DNA of 45,119 nucleotides from Myxococcaceae bacterium (GTDB lineage Bacteria; Myxococcota; Myxococcia; Myxococcales; Myxococcaceae), in the NCBI GenBank assembly GCA_016793095.1, contig JAEUJQ010000022.1:1-45119 (forward strand), given 5' to 3'. This document shows positions 33,424 through 41,598 of this stretch, piece after piece. The translations under genes and the position numbers were made by a program. The notes below the pieces were generated by a model. That model saw nothing but the letters and a program-made list of their open reading frames with translations, searched no databases and was not told the origin of the DNA. Every line of letters starts with the position of its first letter. Position 1 is the first letter of the stretch.

Positions 33424-34010
33424 GCGAGCCGCTGCCACCGGCCCTCGACCTGACCCACCGCCAGCGCCGAGCGCTCGAGCCCCAGCGCGTACCGCTGTGC
33501 CACGAGCGCCGCGAGCGCGCCAAGCGCGACCGGATCCGCCTCCGTCGGGGGCAGCAGTCCCGCGTCCGGCAGCGGCCCCCCCGTCGGCGCCGCGAGCGCG
33601 CCAAGCGCGACCGGATCCGCCTCCGTCGGGGGCAGCAGTCCCGCGTCCGGCAGCGGCTCCCCCGTCGGCGCCGCGAGCAGCCCGCGCGCAGAGACCGCGA
33701 CGCGGAACCGGTCGTGGGACGCAGGCGCGAGCTCGAGCGGGCCCAGCCAGCCGACCGGGGCGCTCCGATGGAGGACCGCGTCGGGCGCGAAGGCCTGCAG
33801 CGTCGCCCCGTGAAGAAAGCCGCCTCGGCGCTGCGTGTCCTCGACGACGGGCGTCCCCGATGCCGCGAGGTAGGCGACGGCCACGTCAAGGACCCGAGAC
33901 GCCCCTACGACCTCGACGCACGCCGCCGACAGGCGCTGCTGCCCGCGCCCGCCCACTTCCTTGAGCAGGATCTGCCGGCTGTACCGCTGGATCTGGTCCT
34001 CGGTGAGCAT
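33420..34010 (-). CDS. E1-like protein with N-terminal arm but degenerate nucleotide site
   Basis: A 196-residue protein. Residues 1-27 (MLTEDQIQRYSRQILLKEVG, then GRGQQRL) are the exact N-terminal arm of MoeB/ThiF enzymes, with Arg12 matching the arginine that MoeB inserts into its partner's active site. The following Rossmann strand reads 'VEVVGASRVLDVAVAYLAASG', where GxGGLG is lost, and no zinc CxxC pairs or catalytic Asp are seen. The C-terminal half has a 27-residue tandem repeat (PLPDAGLLPPTEADPVALGA). Its start overlaps the TusA-like stop (TGATG) and its stop overlaps the JAMM start. It looks like the inactive half of a split E1. Simple decay is the alternative. Confidence 0.65.
   Translation of the reverse strand: MLTEDQIQRYSRQILLKEVGGRGQQRLSAACVEVVGASRVLDVAVAYLAASGTPVVEDTQRRGGFLHGATLQAFAPDAVLHRSAPVGWLGPLELAPASHDRFRVAVSARGLLAAPTGEPLPDAGLLPPTEADPVALGALAAPTGGPLPDAGLLPPTEADPVALGALAALVAQRYALGLERSALAVGQVEGRWQRLA
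33508..33681 (-). repeat. 81-bp in-frame tandem repeat in the E1-like gene
   Basis: Two nearly identical 81-base units (27 codons) begin at about 33508 and 33589, followed by a partial third. They are recent duplications by their identity and keep the frame open. Confidence 0.8.
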
Positions 34011-34243
34011 CAGCCGAATTGCACCTCGATGACGAGGCGCGTGCTGCCGTCCTCGAGCTGGTCGAGCGAGCGGACGAGGTGGCCTGCCTCGGTGGCGTTG
34101 CGCGGCAGGTTGCGGAGCGGCTCGGCCCCGTGCAGCAACACCTCGAGGGTGTCGCCGGACTCCAGGGTCTCGAGCCTGAGCTTCACCCGCACCCACGTCA
34201 TGGGGCAGACCTCGCGGGTGATGTCGATGACGGCGTGGGGCAT
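34010..34243 (-). CDS. TusA-family sulfur carrier
   Basis: A 77-residue protein. 'VIDITREVCPMTWVRVKLRLETLESGDTLEVLL' is the TusA fold start with Cys13 in CPxT form, the usual persulfide-carrying cysteine. 'NLPRNATEAGHLV' is the typical middle. TusA-like proteins pass sulfur between a donor and a biosynthetic acceptor. ATG 34243 lies inside the 3' end of the E1-like gene (46-base overlap), and its stop shares a base with the next start, so the four genes are tightly coupled. Confidence 0.82.
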   Translation of the reverse strand: MPHAVIDITREVCPMTWVRVKLRLETLESGDTLEVLLHGAEPLRNLPRNATEAGHLVRSLDQLEDGSTRLVIEVQFG

Positions 34244-34938
34244 GACGGATCGTCCGCGTCGCTCAATACCGGGTTCGCGCCGTGACCGCACGCGGGGCAG
34301 TCGGAGCGGCGCCGCACCTTCACCGTACGGAAGGACAGGTCGAGCCCGTCGATGACGTGCAGCAGCGCCAGCCCAGGCGACGGGTTGGGGCCCACTGCGA
34401 GCGACGCCTGGAGCCCGCCGATGAGCCCCGCCATCGCGCCCAGCACGCCAGCCTCGGCGCAGGTGGGGACGTCGGTGGGCGGGGTCTCGAACAGGCAGCG
34501 CAGGCACGGGCCGCCGCGCTCGAGGCGCATCGCGAGGCCCTCGAAGCGCAGCACGCCCGCGTAGACCGCCGGGGTGCCGGTCAGCACCGCCGCGTCCGAG
34601 AGGAGGAACTTGGTGCCCACGCCGTCGGTCGCGTCGAGCACCACGTCGTGCTCGCGGAAGAGCGCCTCGGCGTTGGAGGCCGTGACGCGCTCGCGCCGGG
34701 TGGCGAGGCTCAGCTCCGGGAACTGGCCGGAGAGCTTCGCGGCCGCGGACTCCACCTTGGGGCGCCCCACGTCGTCGGGGTGGTGCCACGGCTGGCGGTG
34801 CAGGTTGGTGCGCTCGACGAGATCGGGATCGACGAGGGTGAGATGCTCGACGCCCTGCCAGGCGAGCGAGAGCGACGCCGGGCAGCCGAGGCCCCCGACG
34901 CCCACGATCGCGACGCGCTTCGGCACCGAACGGGACAC
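34198..34938 (-). CDS. MoeB/ThiF-type adenylating (E1-like) enzyme lacking the N-terminal arm
   Basis: A 246-residue protein. It begins almost at the Rossmann fold: 'RVAIVGVGGLGCPASLSL', with G13-x-G-G-L-G. Then 'DPDLVERTNLHRQ' (Asp37, Asp39, Asn45, Arg48, Gln49), Lys61, 'VLDATDG' (Asp105), zinc pairs C145-x2-C148 and C214-x2-C217, and 'PTCAEAGVLG' with Cys160. All adenylation residues are present, but the 'RYxRQ' arm in front of the Rossmann strand is absent. Such enzymes activate the C-terminus of ThiS/MoaD-like carriers. GTG 34938 is the preferred start; a TTG at 34974 would add 12 residues with no arm. First gene of the set. Confidence 0.82.
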   Translation of the reverse strand: MSRSVPKRVAIVGVGGLGCPASLSLAWQGVEHLTLVDPDLVERTNLHRQPWHHPDDVGRPKVESAAAKLSGQFPELSLATRRERVTASNAEALFREHDVVLDATDGVGTKFLLSDAAVLTGTPAVYAGVLRFEGLAMRLERGGPCLRCLFETPPTDVPTCAEAGVLGAMAGLIGGLQASLAVGPNPSPGLALLHVIDGLDLSFRTVKVRRRSDCPACGHGANPVLSDADDPSCPTPSSTSPARSAP

Positions 34939-35128
34939 GCTCGTGTTTGTGGCCGCTTTCGCCGCCGTCGGCAATCGCAGAGCGCTCGTGCGCTCCGTTC
35001 CTGTGGAGCTGAAGCCCCAGCTCTGCCGGGGAGGCCCACCAGCCGGCCGAGCGTCGAGCCGCAGAGCGTGAACGCATCGCCAATCGCTGCGGCGTCGAAG
35101 ATCGACTCACCTGCGCCAGGGTCGGCCC

Positions 35129-35218
35129 GTGCTGGGCTCCGACGACGGCGAGCGCGGGTGAAGCAGGTGCTGGAACAGCGGGGGCGCGCTGCGCAGCCCT
35201 CGGCGGGTGACGCGCACG
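35129..35218 (+). pseudogene. Relic 5' end of the histidine kinase gene
   Basis: A GTG in the same position as the kinase start begins 'VLGSDDGERG' and stops after ten codons, because one base is missing relative to copy 2. The following bases still match the kinase coding sequence in another frame. Confidence 0.6.
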
Positions 35219-35327
35219 AGCTGAAGCTCCAGCGCTGCTGGCCAGGCCCACCAGGCGGCTGACGTCGAGCCGCGGAGCGTGAGCGCATCGCCGATCGCTG
35301 CGGCGACGAAGATCGACTCACCTGGGC

Positions 35328-35333
35328 TAGGGT
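35328..35333 (+). promoter_or_regulatory. -10 element of the histidine kinase gene
   Basis: TAGGGT lies 12 bases before GTG 35340, with no ribosome binding site. The duplicated relic upstream has CAGGGT at this place, consistent with the T being needed for function. Confidence 0.4.
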
Positions 35334-35339
35334 CGGCCC

Positions 35340-36593
35340 GTGGCCGGCTCCGACGACAGGCGCGCGCGGGTGAAGCAGGTGCTGGAGCAGCGCGGGCTCT
35401 CTGCGCAGCCCTCGACCGGCGACGCCCGCCAGGCGTGGCTGCGCGATCGGTTCGTCGCCCGGGCCAGAGCGCTCTTCTACGCGCGCATGACGTTCTTGAC
35501 CCTGGGCCTGCTGATCCTCGCGGTGCCTGTGTGGCGCGTGTACTTCGGGTTCACGCCGCTCGCGTTCGGCATGTACTTCTTCATGCTGCTCTACAGCGTC
35601 GCGAACTACCTCGCGCTGGGGCACCCGCGGCTCGGCAGCCTCATCACCTATGCCACGCTGCTGATCGACCTCGTGGTGATGGTGATCGTGGTGGCGAAGC
35701 CGATGACCGGCGGCGGCCTCGCGAACCCGCTGCTGGCCTCGCAGCTGCTCTTCACCACGCTGTTCGCCCTGCTCTTCCCCAAGCCCCTCGCGATCCTGCC
35801 GCCGCTGCTGGCGCTGCCGATCGTGACGCGCATCGATCAGCTGCTGAACCGTACCCCGACGGCGATCGAGATCCTCACGCTGCTCTGGTACCTCGCGCTC
35901 AACTTCATCATCATCTACGTGCTCGTGTACCTGAACCAGCGCGAGACGAGCGCGCACCTCGAGGTGATCGAGCTGCAACAGGATCTGCGCGACCTCGCGG
36001 TGGTCGAGGAGCGGAACCGGCTGGCGCGCGAGATCCATGACGGGCTGGGCGCCAGCCTCTCGTCCCTCATCATCCAGAGCGAGTACCTGGGCTCGCTCAC
36101 GAAGGACGAGTCACTGCTCAAGGAGATCACTGAGCTCAAGGCCTCGGCCGAAGACTCCATCGAGGAGCTGCGGCGCAGCCTCAGGATGATGCGCGAGGAC
36201 TTCGATCTCGGCATGGGCGTCGAGGACTACGTGAAGACGTTCGGCGAACGAACGCAGCTCCCGGTGCGCTTCGAGAAGAGCGGGGAGTGGCTCGGCAAGC
36301 TGGCGCCGGAGTCGTCGCTCGCGATGTTCCGCGTGCTCCAGGAGCTGCTCACCAACGCGCTCAAGCACGCCAGGGCGAAGCAGGTCGACGTGCGGCTGTC
36401 CTTTCTTCCCGAGCGGGTGCAGCTCTCGGTGAAGGACGACGGGCAGGGCTTCGACCCCAGGGCGCCGCGGCCCGGTCACTACGGCCTCATCAACCTCCAG
36501 GAGCGCGCCAACAAGGTGGGCGCGACCGTGAACGTCGAAGCGCAGCCGGGCGCCGGCGTGCACGTCACCTTCAGCGTCCCGTTGACGGAGTAA
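35340..36593 (+). CDS. Membrane sensor histidine kinase (NarL/LiaS class, HisKA_3)
   Basis: A 417-residue protein. Residues 35-200 hold about six membrane helices, with short loops and no large periplasmic domain. A short coiled coil leads to the HisKA_3 dimerisation helix 'VVEERNRLAREIHDGLGASLSSL', phospho-His about residue 233. The HATPase_c domain follows with 'ELLTNALKHARAKQ' (N box), 'VKDDGQGFDP' (G1), 'GHYGLINLQERANKVGA' (G2). It probably senses a membrane or small-molecule signal. The partner regulator starts three bases after its stop. GTG start directly follows TAGGGT. Confidence 0.9.
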   Translation: MAGSDDRRARVKQVLEQRGLSAQPSTGDARQAWLRDRFVARARALFYARMTFLTLGLLILAVPVWRVYFGFTPLAFGMYFFMLLYSVANYLALGHPRLGSLITYATLLIDLVVMVIVVAKPMTGGGLANPLLASQLLFTTLFALLFPKPLAILPPLLALPIVTRIDQLLNRTPTAIEILTLLWYLALNFIIIYVLVYLNQRETSAHLEVIELQQDLRDLAVVEERNRLAREIHDGLGASLSSLIIQSEYLGSLTKDESLLKEITELKASAEDSIEELRRSLRMMREDFDLGMGVEDYVKTFGERTQLPVRFEKSGEWLGKLAPESSLAMFRVLQELLTNALKHARAKQVDVRLSFLPERVQLSVKDDGQGFDPRAPRPGHYGLINLQERANKVGATVNVEAQPGAGVHVTFSVPLTE

Positions 36594-36596
36594 CCC

Positions 36597-37319
36597 ATGG
36601 AAACCCCGACCAGCCGCATCCGCGTGTACGTGGTGGAGGATCAATCGAAGATCCTCAAGAACCAACTGAAGCTGCTCGAGGCGAGCGCCGATCTCGAGAT
36701 CATCGGCACCGCGCTCTCGGGTGAGACGGCGCTCGACGACATTCGTCGGCTCAAGCCCGACGTGGTGCTGCTCGACCTCGGGCTGCCGCGCATGAGCGGC
36801 ATCGACGTCACGAAGGTGGTGAAGGCCGAGGTGCCGAAGGTGGAGATCCTGATCTTCACGATCTTCGACGAGGAAGACAAAGTGCTCGAGGCGGTGCAGG
36901 CCGGCGCCTCGGGCTACCTGCTGAAGGGGACGCCTGCGGACAAGATGGTCGAGGCGATCAAGGAGGTCGCGCAGGGCGGCACGGTGATTCAGCCGTCCCT
37001 CGCGCGCCGGCTGCTCAAGCACTTCCGCGTGCCGGAGGTCCCCTCGAACGAGCCCGCGCCAGTGCCCAGCGCCGCGGTGCCGAGCTCCGCAGCGACCGGG
37101 CTGCCTGCAGAGCCGGAAGGCAAGAAGCTGTCAGCCCGCGAGACCGAGATCCTGCAACTGATCGCGAAGGGCGTGTCGAACAACGAGGCGGCGACGATGC
37201 TGAACCTGTCGAAGGCGACGATCCGCACGCACCTCGAGCACATCTACCGCAAGCTCGAGGTCACCAACCGCGTCGAGGCCGTCACCGAGGGCCTCCGCAA
37301 AGGCATCATCCAGATGTGA
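36597..37319 (+). CDS. NarL/FixJ-family response regulator
   Basis: A 240-residue transcription regulator. Receiver domain: 'VYVVEDQSKILKNQLKLL', phosphoacceptor Asp about residue 60 in 'VVLLDLGLPRMSGID', switch Thr in 'ILIFTIFDEEDKV' and Lys in 'SGYLLKG'. A Ser/Pro-rich linker is followed by a LuxR-type HTH 'LSARETEILQLIAKGVSNNEAATMLNLSKATIRTHLEHIYRKL'. All phosphorylation residues are intact. ATG 36597 with GGAG eight bases upstream. It forms one operon with the kinase. Its targets cannot be read from the sequence. Confidence 0.93.
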   Translation: METPTSRIRVYVVEDQSKILKNQLKLLEASADLEIIGTALSGETALDDIRRLKPDVVLLDLGLPRMSGIDVTKVVKAEVPKVEILIFTIFDEEDKVLEAVQAGASGYLLKGTPADKMVEAIKEVAQGGTVIQPSLARRLLKHFRVPEVPSNEPAPVPSAAVPSSAATGLPAEPEGKKLSARETEILQLIAKGVSNNEAATMLNLSKATIRTHLEHIYRKLEVTNRVEAVTEGLRKGIIQM

Positions 37320-37323
37320 GCGC

Positions 37324-37524
37324 GTGCCGTCCCTCCACGCCCTCCGGGCGAAACCGGGCTGGGATGACACGCTGAAGTCGCCGGCTCGCACCGGCCGCGC
37401 TCCCACGGGCGAGACGCCGCGGTGGTCTGAGCTCCCACCGCAAATCCCGCGCACCGGGCGGAGCTGGGATGAGGCGCTGAAACCCGAAGTGGTTCGGGAG
37501 AGCGCCGCGGCGGAGCTGGGATGA
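37324..37524 (+). CDS. Possible 66-residue ORF with WD-D/E-x-L-K repeats
   Basis: A GTG four bases after the regulator stop opens a frame with 'PGWDDTLKSPARTGR' and 'RTGRSWDEALKPEV', an internal repeat. The third-position GC is lower than in neighbouring genes, and no ribosome binding site is seen. The DNA motif GCTGGGATGA recurs three times in this gap (about 37350, 37461, 37514), so the similarity may come from repeated DNA rather than coding. Confidence 0.2.
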   Translation: MPSLHALRAKPGWDDTLKSPARTGRAPTGETPRWSELPPQIPRTGRSWDEALKPEVVRESAAAELG

Positions 37525-37535
37525 AGGCCCGACGT

Positions 37536-37553
37536 CCGCCCTTCACCGGGCGG
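37536..37553 (-). terminator. Hairpin downstream of the Cys-rich lipoprotein gene
   Basis: CCGCCC-TTCACC-GGGCGG lies 15-20 bases after the minus-strand stop at 37569. No T-run follows, so it may be Rho-dependent or only protect the 3' end. Confidence 0.4.
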
Positions 37554-37568
37554 TCCGAGCTGTGAACC

Positions 37569-39125
37569 TCAGAGGCAGAAGCCGACAGTCGCGCCCGTCG
37601 TGCTGGAGGCCCGCGCGCAGGTCTTGCCCGCGGCGCAGCTCGCGTTGGGCTGGTTCATGCAGCGCGCGGGAGGCATGCCGCCGTCGGCAGGGTTGCACGA
37701 GAGATCGCACAGCGGCGTGCAGGTGGCGGGACTCGCGAACGACACCGGCGGCTGGCAGACCTGGGCCGTGCCGCACGACGCGCCGCGGAACGGATCCGTG
37801 TCGGCGCACCGCTCGCCAGCGCCCGCGATGCGCGACTTCTGCGGCACGCAGATGCCTGCGCCGTTGAGCGTGAGCGCGAGCTGACCGTCAGCCGACGCCG
37901 GCACGCAGCTGGTCGGGGTGCTGCCGATGGGCGCGCACGTAGACGTCGTCGGGCTGAAGACGTTGCAGTCCTTCATGCAGACGCCGAGCACCGCGTTGTC
38001 GTTCGGGTCCGTGTACCGGAACAGGTTCACGCACGACTCGCCGGTCCCACACGCGGGGAGCGAGGTGAACCCCGGCTTGCTGGGGTTGGCGTTGCAGGTC
38101 TTGAGGCAGACGCCCTCGTCGATGCCGGCGTCAGTGGTGCTGGTGTACGTGCACTCGAGGCCCGTCGCGCAGGTGGTCGCCTGGTTGCCCGAGGTGAAGT
38201 CGCGAACGCAGCGCTGCCCGAGCTGCGCGGTTCCCGGGGGCAGGCACGTGTCGACGGGGAACAGCCCGAAGCGCCACACCTTGAAGGCCGCGTAGGTGCA
38301 GTTGCCGCGACCCGCGCCGAGGTTGTCGGTGATGACCCCGGAGCCCGAGCGCACGAGGCAGGTGTTGCCGACCGGCACCGTCTTGAGCACGAAGCCGCCG
38401 TCCGACAACTGGACGAAGCCGCCGTCGGTCGGCAGGGCAACGCCCGCATCAGAGAAGCCGCCGTCCTGTGGGATGTTCTGGCTGCACTCGTTGATGAGGC
38501 CGTCAGGGAAGCAGATCTTCGAGCTGGGGAACGTGCGGATCGGGCCGAAGCACTGCTCACCCACGTCGCACAGGTTCGCGCCGGCGTTGCAGTCCTTGAG
38601 GCAGATCGCGATGTCGCCGTTCGAGAAGAGCGGCACACACGCCTCGCCAGCGGGGCACGAGGCCGTGCTGCCGGGCTCGCACTCCTCGTAGCGCTTCGGG
38701 TTGCCGCAGTCCTTGCCGCGGCACCACTGGTTCGCCGCCTGGCAGGTGTCCTGGGTGCTGCGGGCAGAGACGAGGCAGCTGCACTCGTTGGCCACGCACG
38801 CGAGCTGGCCGGCTGCGCAGGCCGCCCCGTTGCAGGTGGTGACCGGCACCACGCACGAGAATTCGCCCGTGGCCGTGTTGCGGCGGCACGTGCCGGCATC
38901 GCAGCCGCCACAGCCGTCGACGCAGGTGTGAGGCGTTCCGCGGAGCCCGCCATCGGCGTCGCAGATCTGGTTGTCCGCGCACCCGCCGGTGCAGCCTTCG
39001 ATCGGCGCCGGGTTGGAGCCCCCGCCACCGTCCGACCCCCCGTCAAGCATCGGAGGCTGCGGTGGACAGGCCATCAACCCCGCGGCAGCGACGGCGACGA
39101 GCGCGACAACTCGATTCATCTTCAC
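37569..39125 (-). CDS. Large Cys-rich lipoprotein
   Basis: A 518-residue protein with lipoprotein signal 'NRVVALVAVAAAGLMAC' (lipobox LMAC), then an Asp/Gly-rich spacer. The rest has dozens of cysteines in EGF-like or Dickkopf-like loops: 'CTGGCADNQICDADGGLRG', 'CNAGANLCDVGEQCFGP', 'CLKTCNANPSKPG', 'CGTAQVCQPP'. Such proteins are frequent in Myxococcota. The role is unknown; surface adhesion or metal binding is possible. GTG 39125 has AGGGG seven bases upstream; ATG 39119 is also possible and changes only two residues. Confidence 0.75.
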   Translation of the reverse strand: MKMNRVVALVAVAAAGLMACPPQPPMLDGGSDGGGGSNPAPIEGCTGGCADNQICDADGGLRGTPHTCVDGCGGCDAGTCRRNTATGEFSCVVPVTTCNGAACAAGQLACVANECSCLVSARSTQDTCQAANQWCRGKDCGNPKRYEECEPGSTASCPAGEACVPLFSNGDIAICLKDCNAGANLCDVGEQCFGPIRTFPSSKICFPDGLINECSQNIPQDGGFSDAGVALPTDGGFVQLSDGGFVLKTVPVGNTCLVRSGSGVITDNLGAGRGNCTYAAFKVWRFGLFPVDTCLPPGTAQLGQRCVRDFTSGNQATTCATGLECTYTSTTDAGIDEGVCLKTCNANPSKPGFTSLPACGTGESCVNLFRYTDPNDNAVLGVCMKDCNVFSPTTSTCAPIGSTPTSCVPASADGQLALTLNGAGICVPQKSRIAGAGERCADTDPFRGASCGTAQVCQPPVSFASPATCTPLCDLSCNPADGGMPPARCMNQPNASCAAGKTCARASSTTGATVGFCL

Positions 39126-39242
39126 GAAGAGACCCCTGTGATTCGGCCCAGAAGAAGGCGCGCCGTCCTATGCAGCGCGGTGTGACGTGTCAACACACGA
39201 GTGCAGGCGAACCGACACCTCGAATCACGCAGGGCGTCGCAC

Positions 39243-40823
39243 CTAGTAGGCGATCGACACGCCCCAGGTGACGGTGAGGTACGACTCCTCGCCGAGGCCA
39301 CCACACTGCTGCTCGTTGCAGACGGTCCACTTCTGGCCCTGGCCGTAGTACCGATCGAAGAAGGACTGGTAGCGCAGCTTGAGGGTCCACCCGAGCATCG
39401 TCGGCCCCAGGGGAATGATGTCGCCCGAGCCTCCCACGTCGAGGCCCCAGCCGGTCGAGACGGCGCCGCCAGTGTCGTCCATGAGGTTACCGAAGCCGAT
39501 CACCTGTTCATCAGCCGGCCGCGGGTTGAAGAAGATCGACCCGCCGAGCTCGAGCCGGAAGAAGCGGATGATGGGGAACGCGAGGTCAGCGCCGATCACG
39601 CCGAAGCCTGCCCCCGTCGGAGCGACCCGCTGGCTCGAAGGCAGGGGGACGCCCGCGGTCGGATCGATGGTGAAGTTTCGCGACTGCAGCCCGCCGCGCA
39701 GCCCCGCATAGCCGATGCCCTGCGGCTCTCCGGCCCCCATCGCGAAGTGGAACCGCCAGGCGGCCTGCACGGACCAGCCGAGGTCCACGCTCGTGACCTG
39801 CTTCTCCTCACTCATCCCCTGCGCGTTCTGCTCGGCGATGGTGGTGACCGAGGAGCCGAAGATGAAGCTGCCGAGCAACCCGAAGCCGTTCACGATGCGG
39901 CTGTCGAAGCTCGCCAGAGGGAAGAGCTCGGCGTTCGCCATGAAGCCCAGGTAGGGCACCTGCGGCGTGAAGGTGACGGTGGTGCCGACGGGCTGCTGCG
40001 CTTCTGGGAGCCGGTCGAAGTCCGCGCAGCTCGCGAGCTGCAGGCTGCCGGGCCGCAGGCACTGCGATCGCCAGGTGGTGGCGCCGGCGATGGAGACGGT
40101 GATGGTCCGCGGCGCCACGCGCTTCTTCTTACGGAAGCTCTCCAGGTCGAGATCGGTGTCCCGCTGGCCCTCGTCACCAGAGCCCGAGGAGCCGGTACCC
40201 GATCCGGTGTCGCCCGACCCCGGGGTCACCACCGTGCGCCCACCGCCCGTCTTCGTTCCTCCCGAGCCCGAGCCCGAGCCCGTGTCACCGCCACCGGTCA
40301 GATCGATCTCGGGCCCGTCTCCCGTCCCGCCCCCGATGCCGGTGCCGCTGCCGGCGGCAGTGTCGGGCGCCGGGTCGTTGGGGTTCTTCGAGTTCCCCTG
40401 CTCGGCCGCCGCCGCGATGGCGCGCGCGAGCTTCTGCGCGAAGTCCTCCGACAGGAGCCCCTTCTTGATCGCGAGCTCCTTCGTCCACAGCTCGGCGCCG
40501 GCGCGGTCGTAGATGAGCACCTTGAACTTGTCGCCGATCTCGCCCGTCACCGCCGCGTCCAGCTTCAGCTGCTTCCCGACGCGCTTGATGCCGATGACCG
40601 TCATCGCCGCCGCGCCGTTCAGCTTCTTCCGGGCGGCCTCGGCGCGGAACTCGTCGAGCGAGACGACGTCGACGACATCGGCCTTCACGAGGGTCGACTC
40701 GATCTGGTTACGCAGCTTGTTGTTCTGGTCGCCGTCGATCTCGAGCACCACGACCCGGTACTTCTGGGCGATCGCGGGCGTCGCGATGAGGGCAAAGGAC
40801 AGCGCGAGCGGAAGAGCACGCAT
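39243..40823 (-). CDS. Exported protein with C-terminal outer-membrane beta-barrel
   Basis: A 526-residue protein. Signal peptide RALPLALSFALIATPAIA. Residues 20-150 form an alpha/beta domain ('VVVLEIDGDQNNKLRNQIESTL', 'AAMTVIGIKRVGKQLKLDAAV'), like the assembly domain of TolB-type or caspase-like proteins. A Gly/Ser/Thr linker (about 150-215) follows. The last 270 residues have repeated amphipathic strands and end 'TVTWGVSIAY' with an aromatic final residue, as in outer-membrane barrels. AGAAGG precedes ATG 40823. It probably anchors an N-terminal periplasmic domain to the outer membrane. No transport partner is adjacent. Confidence 0.75.
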   Translation of the reverse strand: MRALPLALSFALIATPAIAQKYRVVVLEIDGDQNNKLRNQIESTLVKADVVDVVSLDEFRAEAARKKLNGAAAMTVIGIKRVGKQLKLDAAVTGEIGDKFKVLIYDRAGAELWTKELAIKKGLLSEDFAQKLARAIAAAAEQGNSKNPNDPAPDTAAGSGTGIGGGTGDGPEIDLTGGGDTGSGSGSGGTKTGGGRTVVTPGSGDTGSGTGSSGSGDEGQRDTDLDLESFRKKKRVAPRTITVSIAGATTWRSQCLRPGSLQLASCADFDRLPEAQQPVGTTVTFTPQVPYLGFMANAELFPLASFDSRIVNGFGLLGSFIFGSSVTTIAEQNAQGMSEEKQVTSVDLGWSVQAAWRFHFAMGAGEPQGIGYAGLRGGLQSRNFTIDPTAGVPLPSSQRVAPTGAGFGVIGADLAFPIIRFFRLELGGSIFFNPRPADEQVIGFGNLMDDTGGAVSTGWGLDVGGSGDIIPLGPTMLGWTLKLRYQSFFDRYYGQGQKWTVCNEQQCGGLGEESYLTVTWGVSIAY

Positions 40824-40876
40824 GGATTCGGGCCTTCTGCCGTCAATGGCCGTCGCTGGTCAACGGCGAGCGCGTC

Positions 40877-41584
40877 TCAAGTCCTGAGAATCGGCCACCC
40901 CCCGGCGTGGGCGCGCCTCACCAGCGCGTTGTCGGGACCGTCGAAGGAGGCGACCACGAGGCGGTGCGGGGCGGGCTCGAGCATGTCGCGGTCGAGCTCA
41001 CCGTTCCCCGCAGCGAAGCCGTACGAGACGCCCCGACGGGCGAGCCACGTCACCTTCCCGGGACCGGCGGTGACGGGCAGCTTGAGCTCGTCGGTCAGCA
41101 CGCCCTGCCGCACCTCTGCGTCCACGCCGATGACGTTGGCAGGATCGACGCCGAGGCCGCGAGCGCCGGCCTCGACGATCCACCGCGGGGAGGCGGAGCA
41201 GAGCCACACCGCGACGCGGGCGTCGCGAAGCACCTGGAACAGCGGCCGCACGAAAGGGAAGACGCGCCCGAGGAAGCGCCGGGTGAAGAATGACGTGCAG
41301 GTGTCCTCGAGCTCTTGCTCGGCCATGCCCGCCATCACCTGAACCGCGTACCCGTACGCCTCGGGTGGACTCACCGCATGGAGCGCCTCGTACCGCGCGT
41401 ACGCTCCGCTCGCCCCGCGCGGCAGCAGGCCGTTCGCCGCGAGGTAGCGCAGCAGATCCTCACCGACGTCGCCGCGCCAGAGGGTGCCGTCAGCGTCGAA
41501 GACCGCCACCCTCGGCGTGTCGTCCGCGAGGAAGGGCCGCACGGCCTGCTGCACCGATGGCGGGAGGCGGTCGAGGGCGGCCAT
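40877..41584 (-). CDS. HAD-superfamily phosphatase (SerB-like)
   Basis: A 235-residue protein. 'VAVFDADGTLWRGD' is HAD motif I, with both Asp residues. 'VWLCSASPRWIVEAGARGLG' matches motif II. 'GPGKVTWLARRG' supplies the motif III Lys, and 'YGFAAGNGELDRDML' is motif IV-like. The small cap resembles that of phosphoserine phosphatase relatives. The substrate is not determined. ATG 41584 is 14 bases from the start of the divergent lipoprotein gene. Confidence 0.8.
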   Translation of the reverse strand: MAALDRLPPSVQQAVRPFLADDTPRVAVFDADGTLWRGDVGEDLLRYLAANGLLPRGASGAYARYEALHAVSPPEAYGYAVQVMAGMAEQELEDTCTSFFTRRFLGRVFPFVRPLFQVLRDARVAVWLCSASPRWIVEAGARGLGVDPANVIGVDAEVRQGVLTDELKLPVTAGPGKVTWLARRGVSYGFAAGNGELDRDMLEPAPHRLVVASFDGPDNALVRRAHAGGWPILRT

Positions 41585-41592
41585 GGTAGAAG
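41584..41592 (+). promoter_or_regulatory. Extended -10 element of the small lipoprotein gene
   Basis: TGGTAGAAG ends seven bases before ATG 41599, with no ribosome binding site. It overlaps the start codon of the divergent HAD gene by one base. Confidence 0.4.
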
Positions 41593-41598
41593 CCTCGC

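Larger units (their letters stand above)
35007..35430. repeat. 212-bp tandem duplication covering the histidine kinase promoter and 5' end
   Basis: The segment starting at 35007 is repeated from about 35219, with high identity and small indels. Copy 2 holds the intact kinase start. Copy 1 has lost the -10 (TAGGGT is CAGGGT) and has a frameshift. The 35131-35339 gap otherwise contains nothing I can support. Confidence 0.75.

Noticed and set aside
36111-37022. Long minus-strand ORF across the kinase/regulator junction
   Set aside because: Antisense shadow with a His/Leu/Arg-rich product and no recognisable domain.
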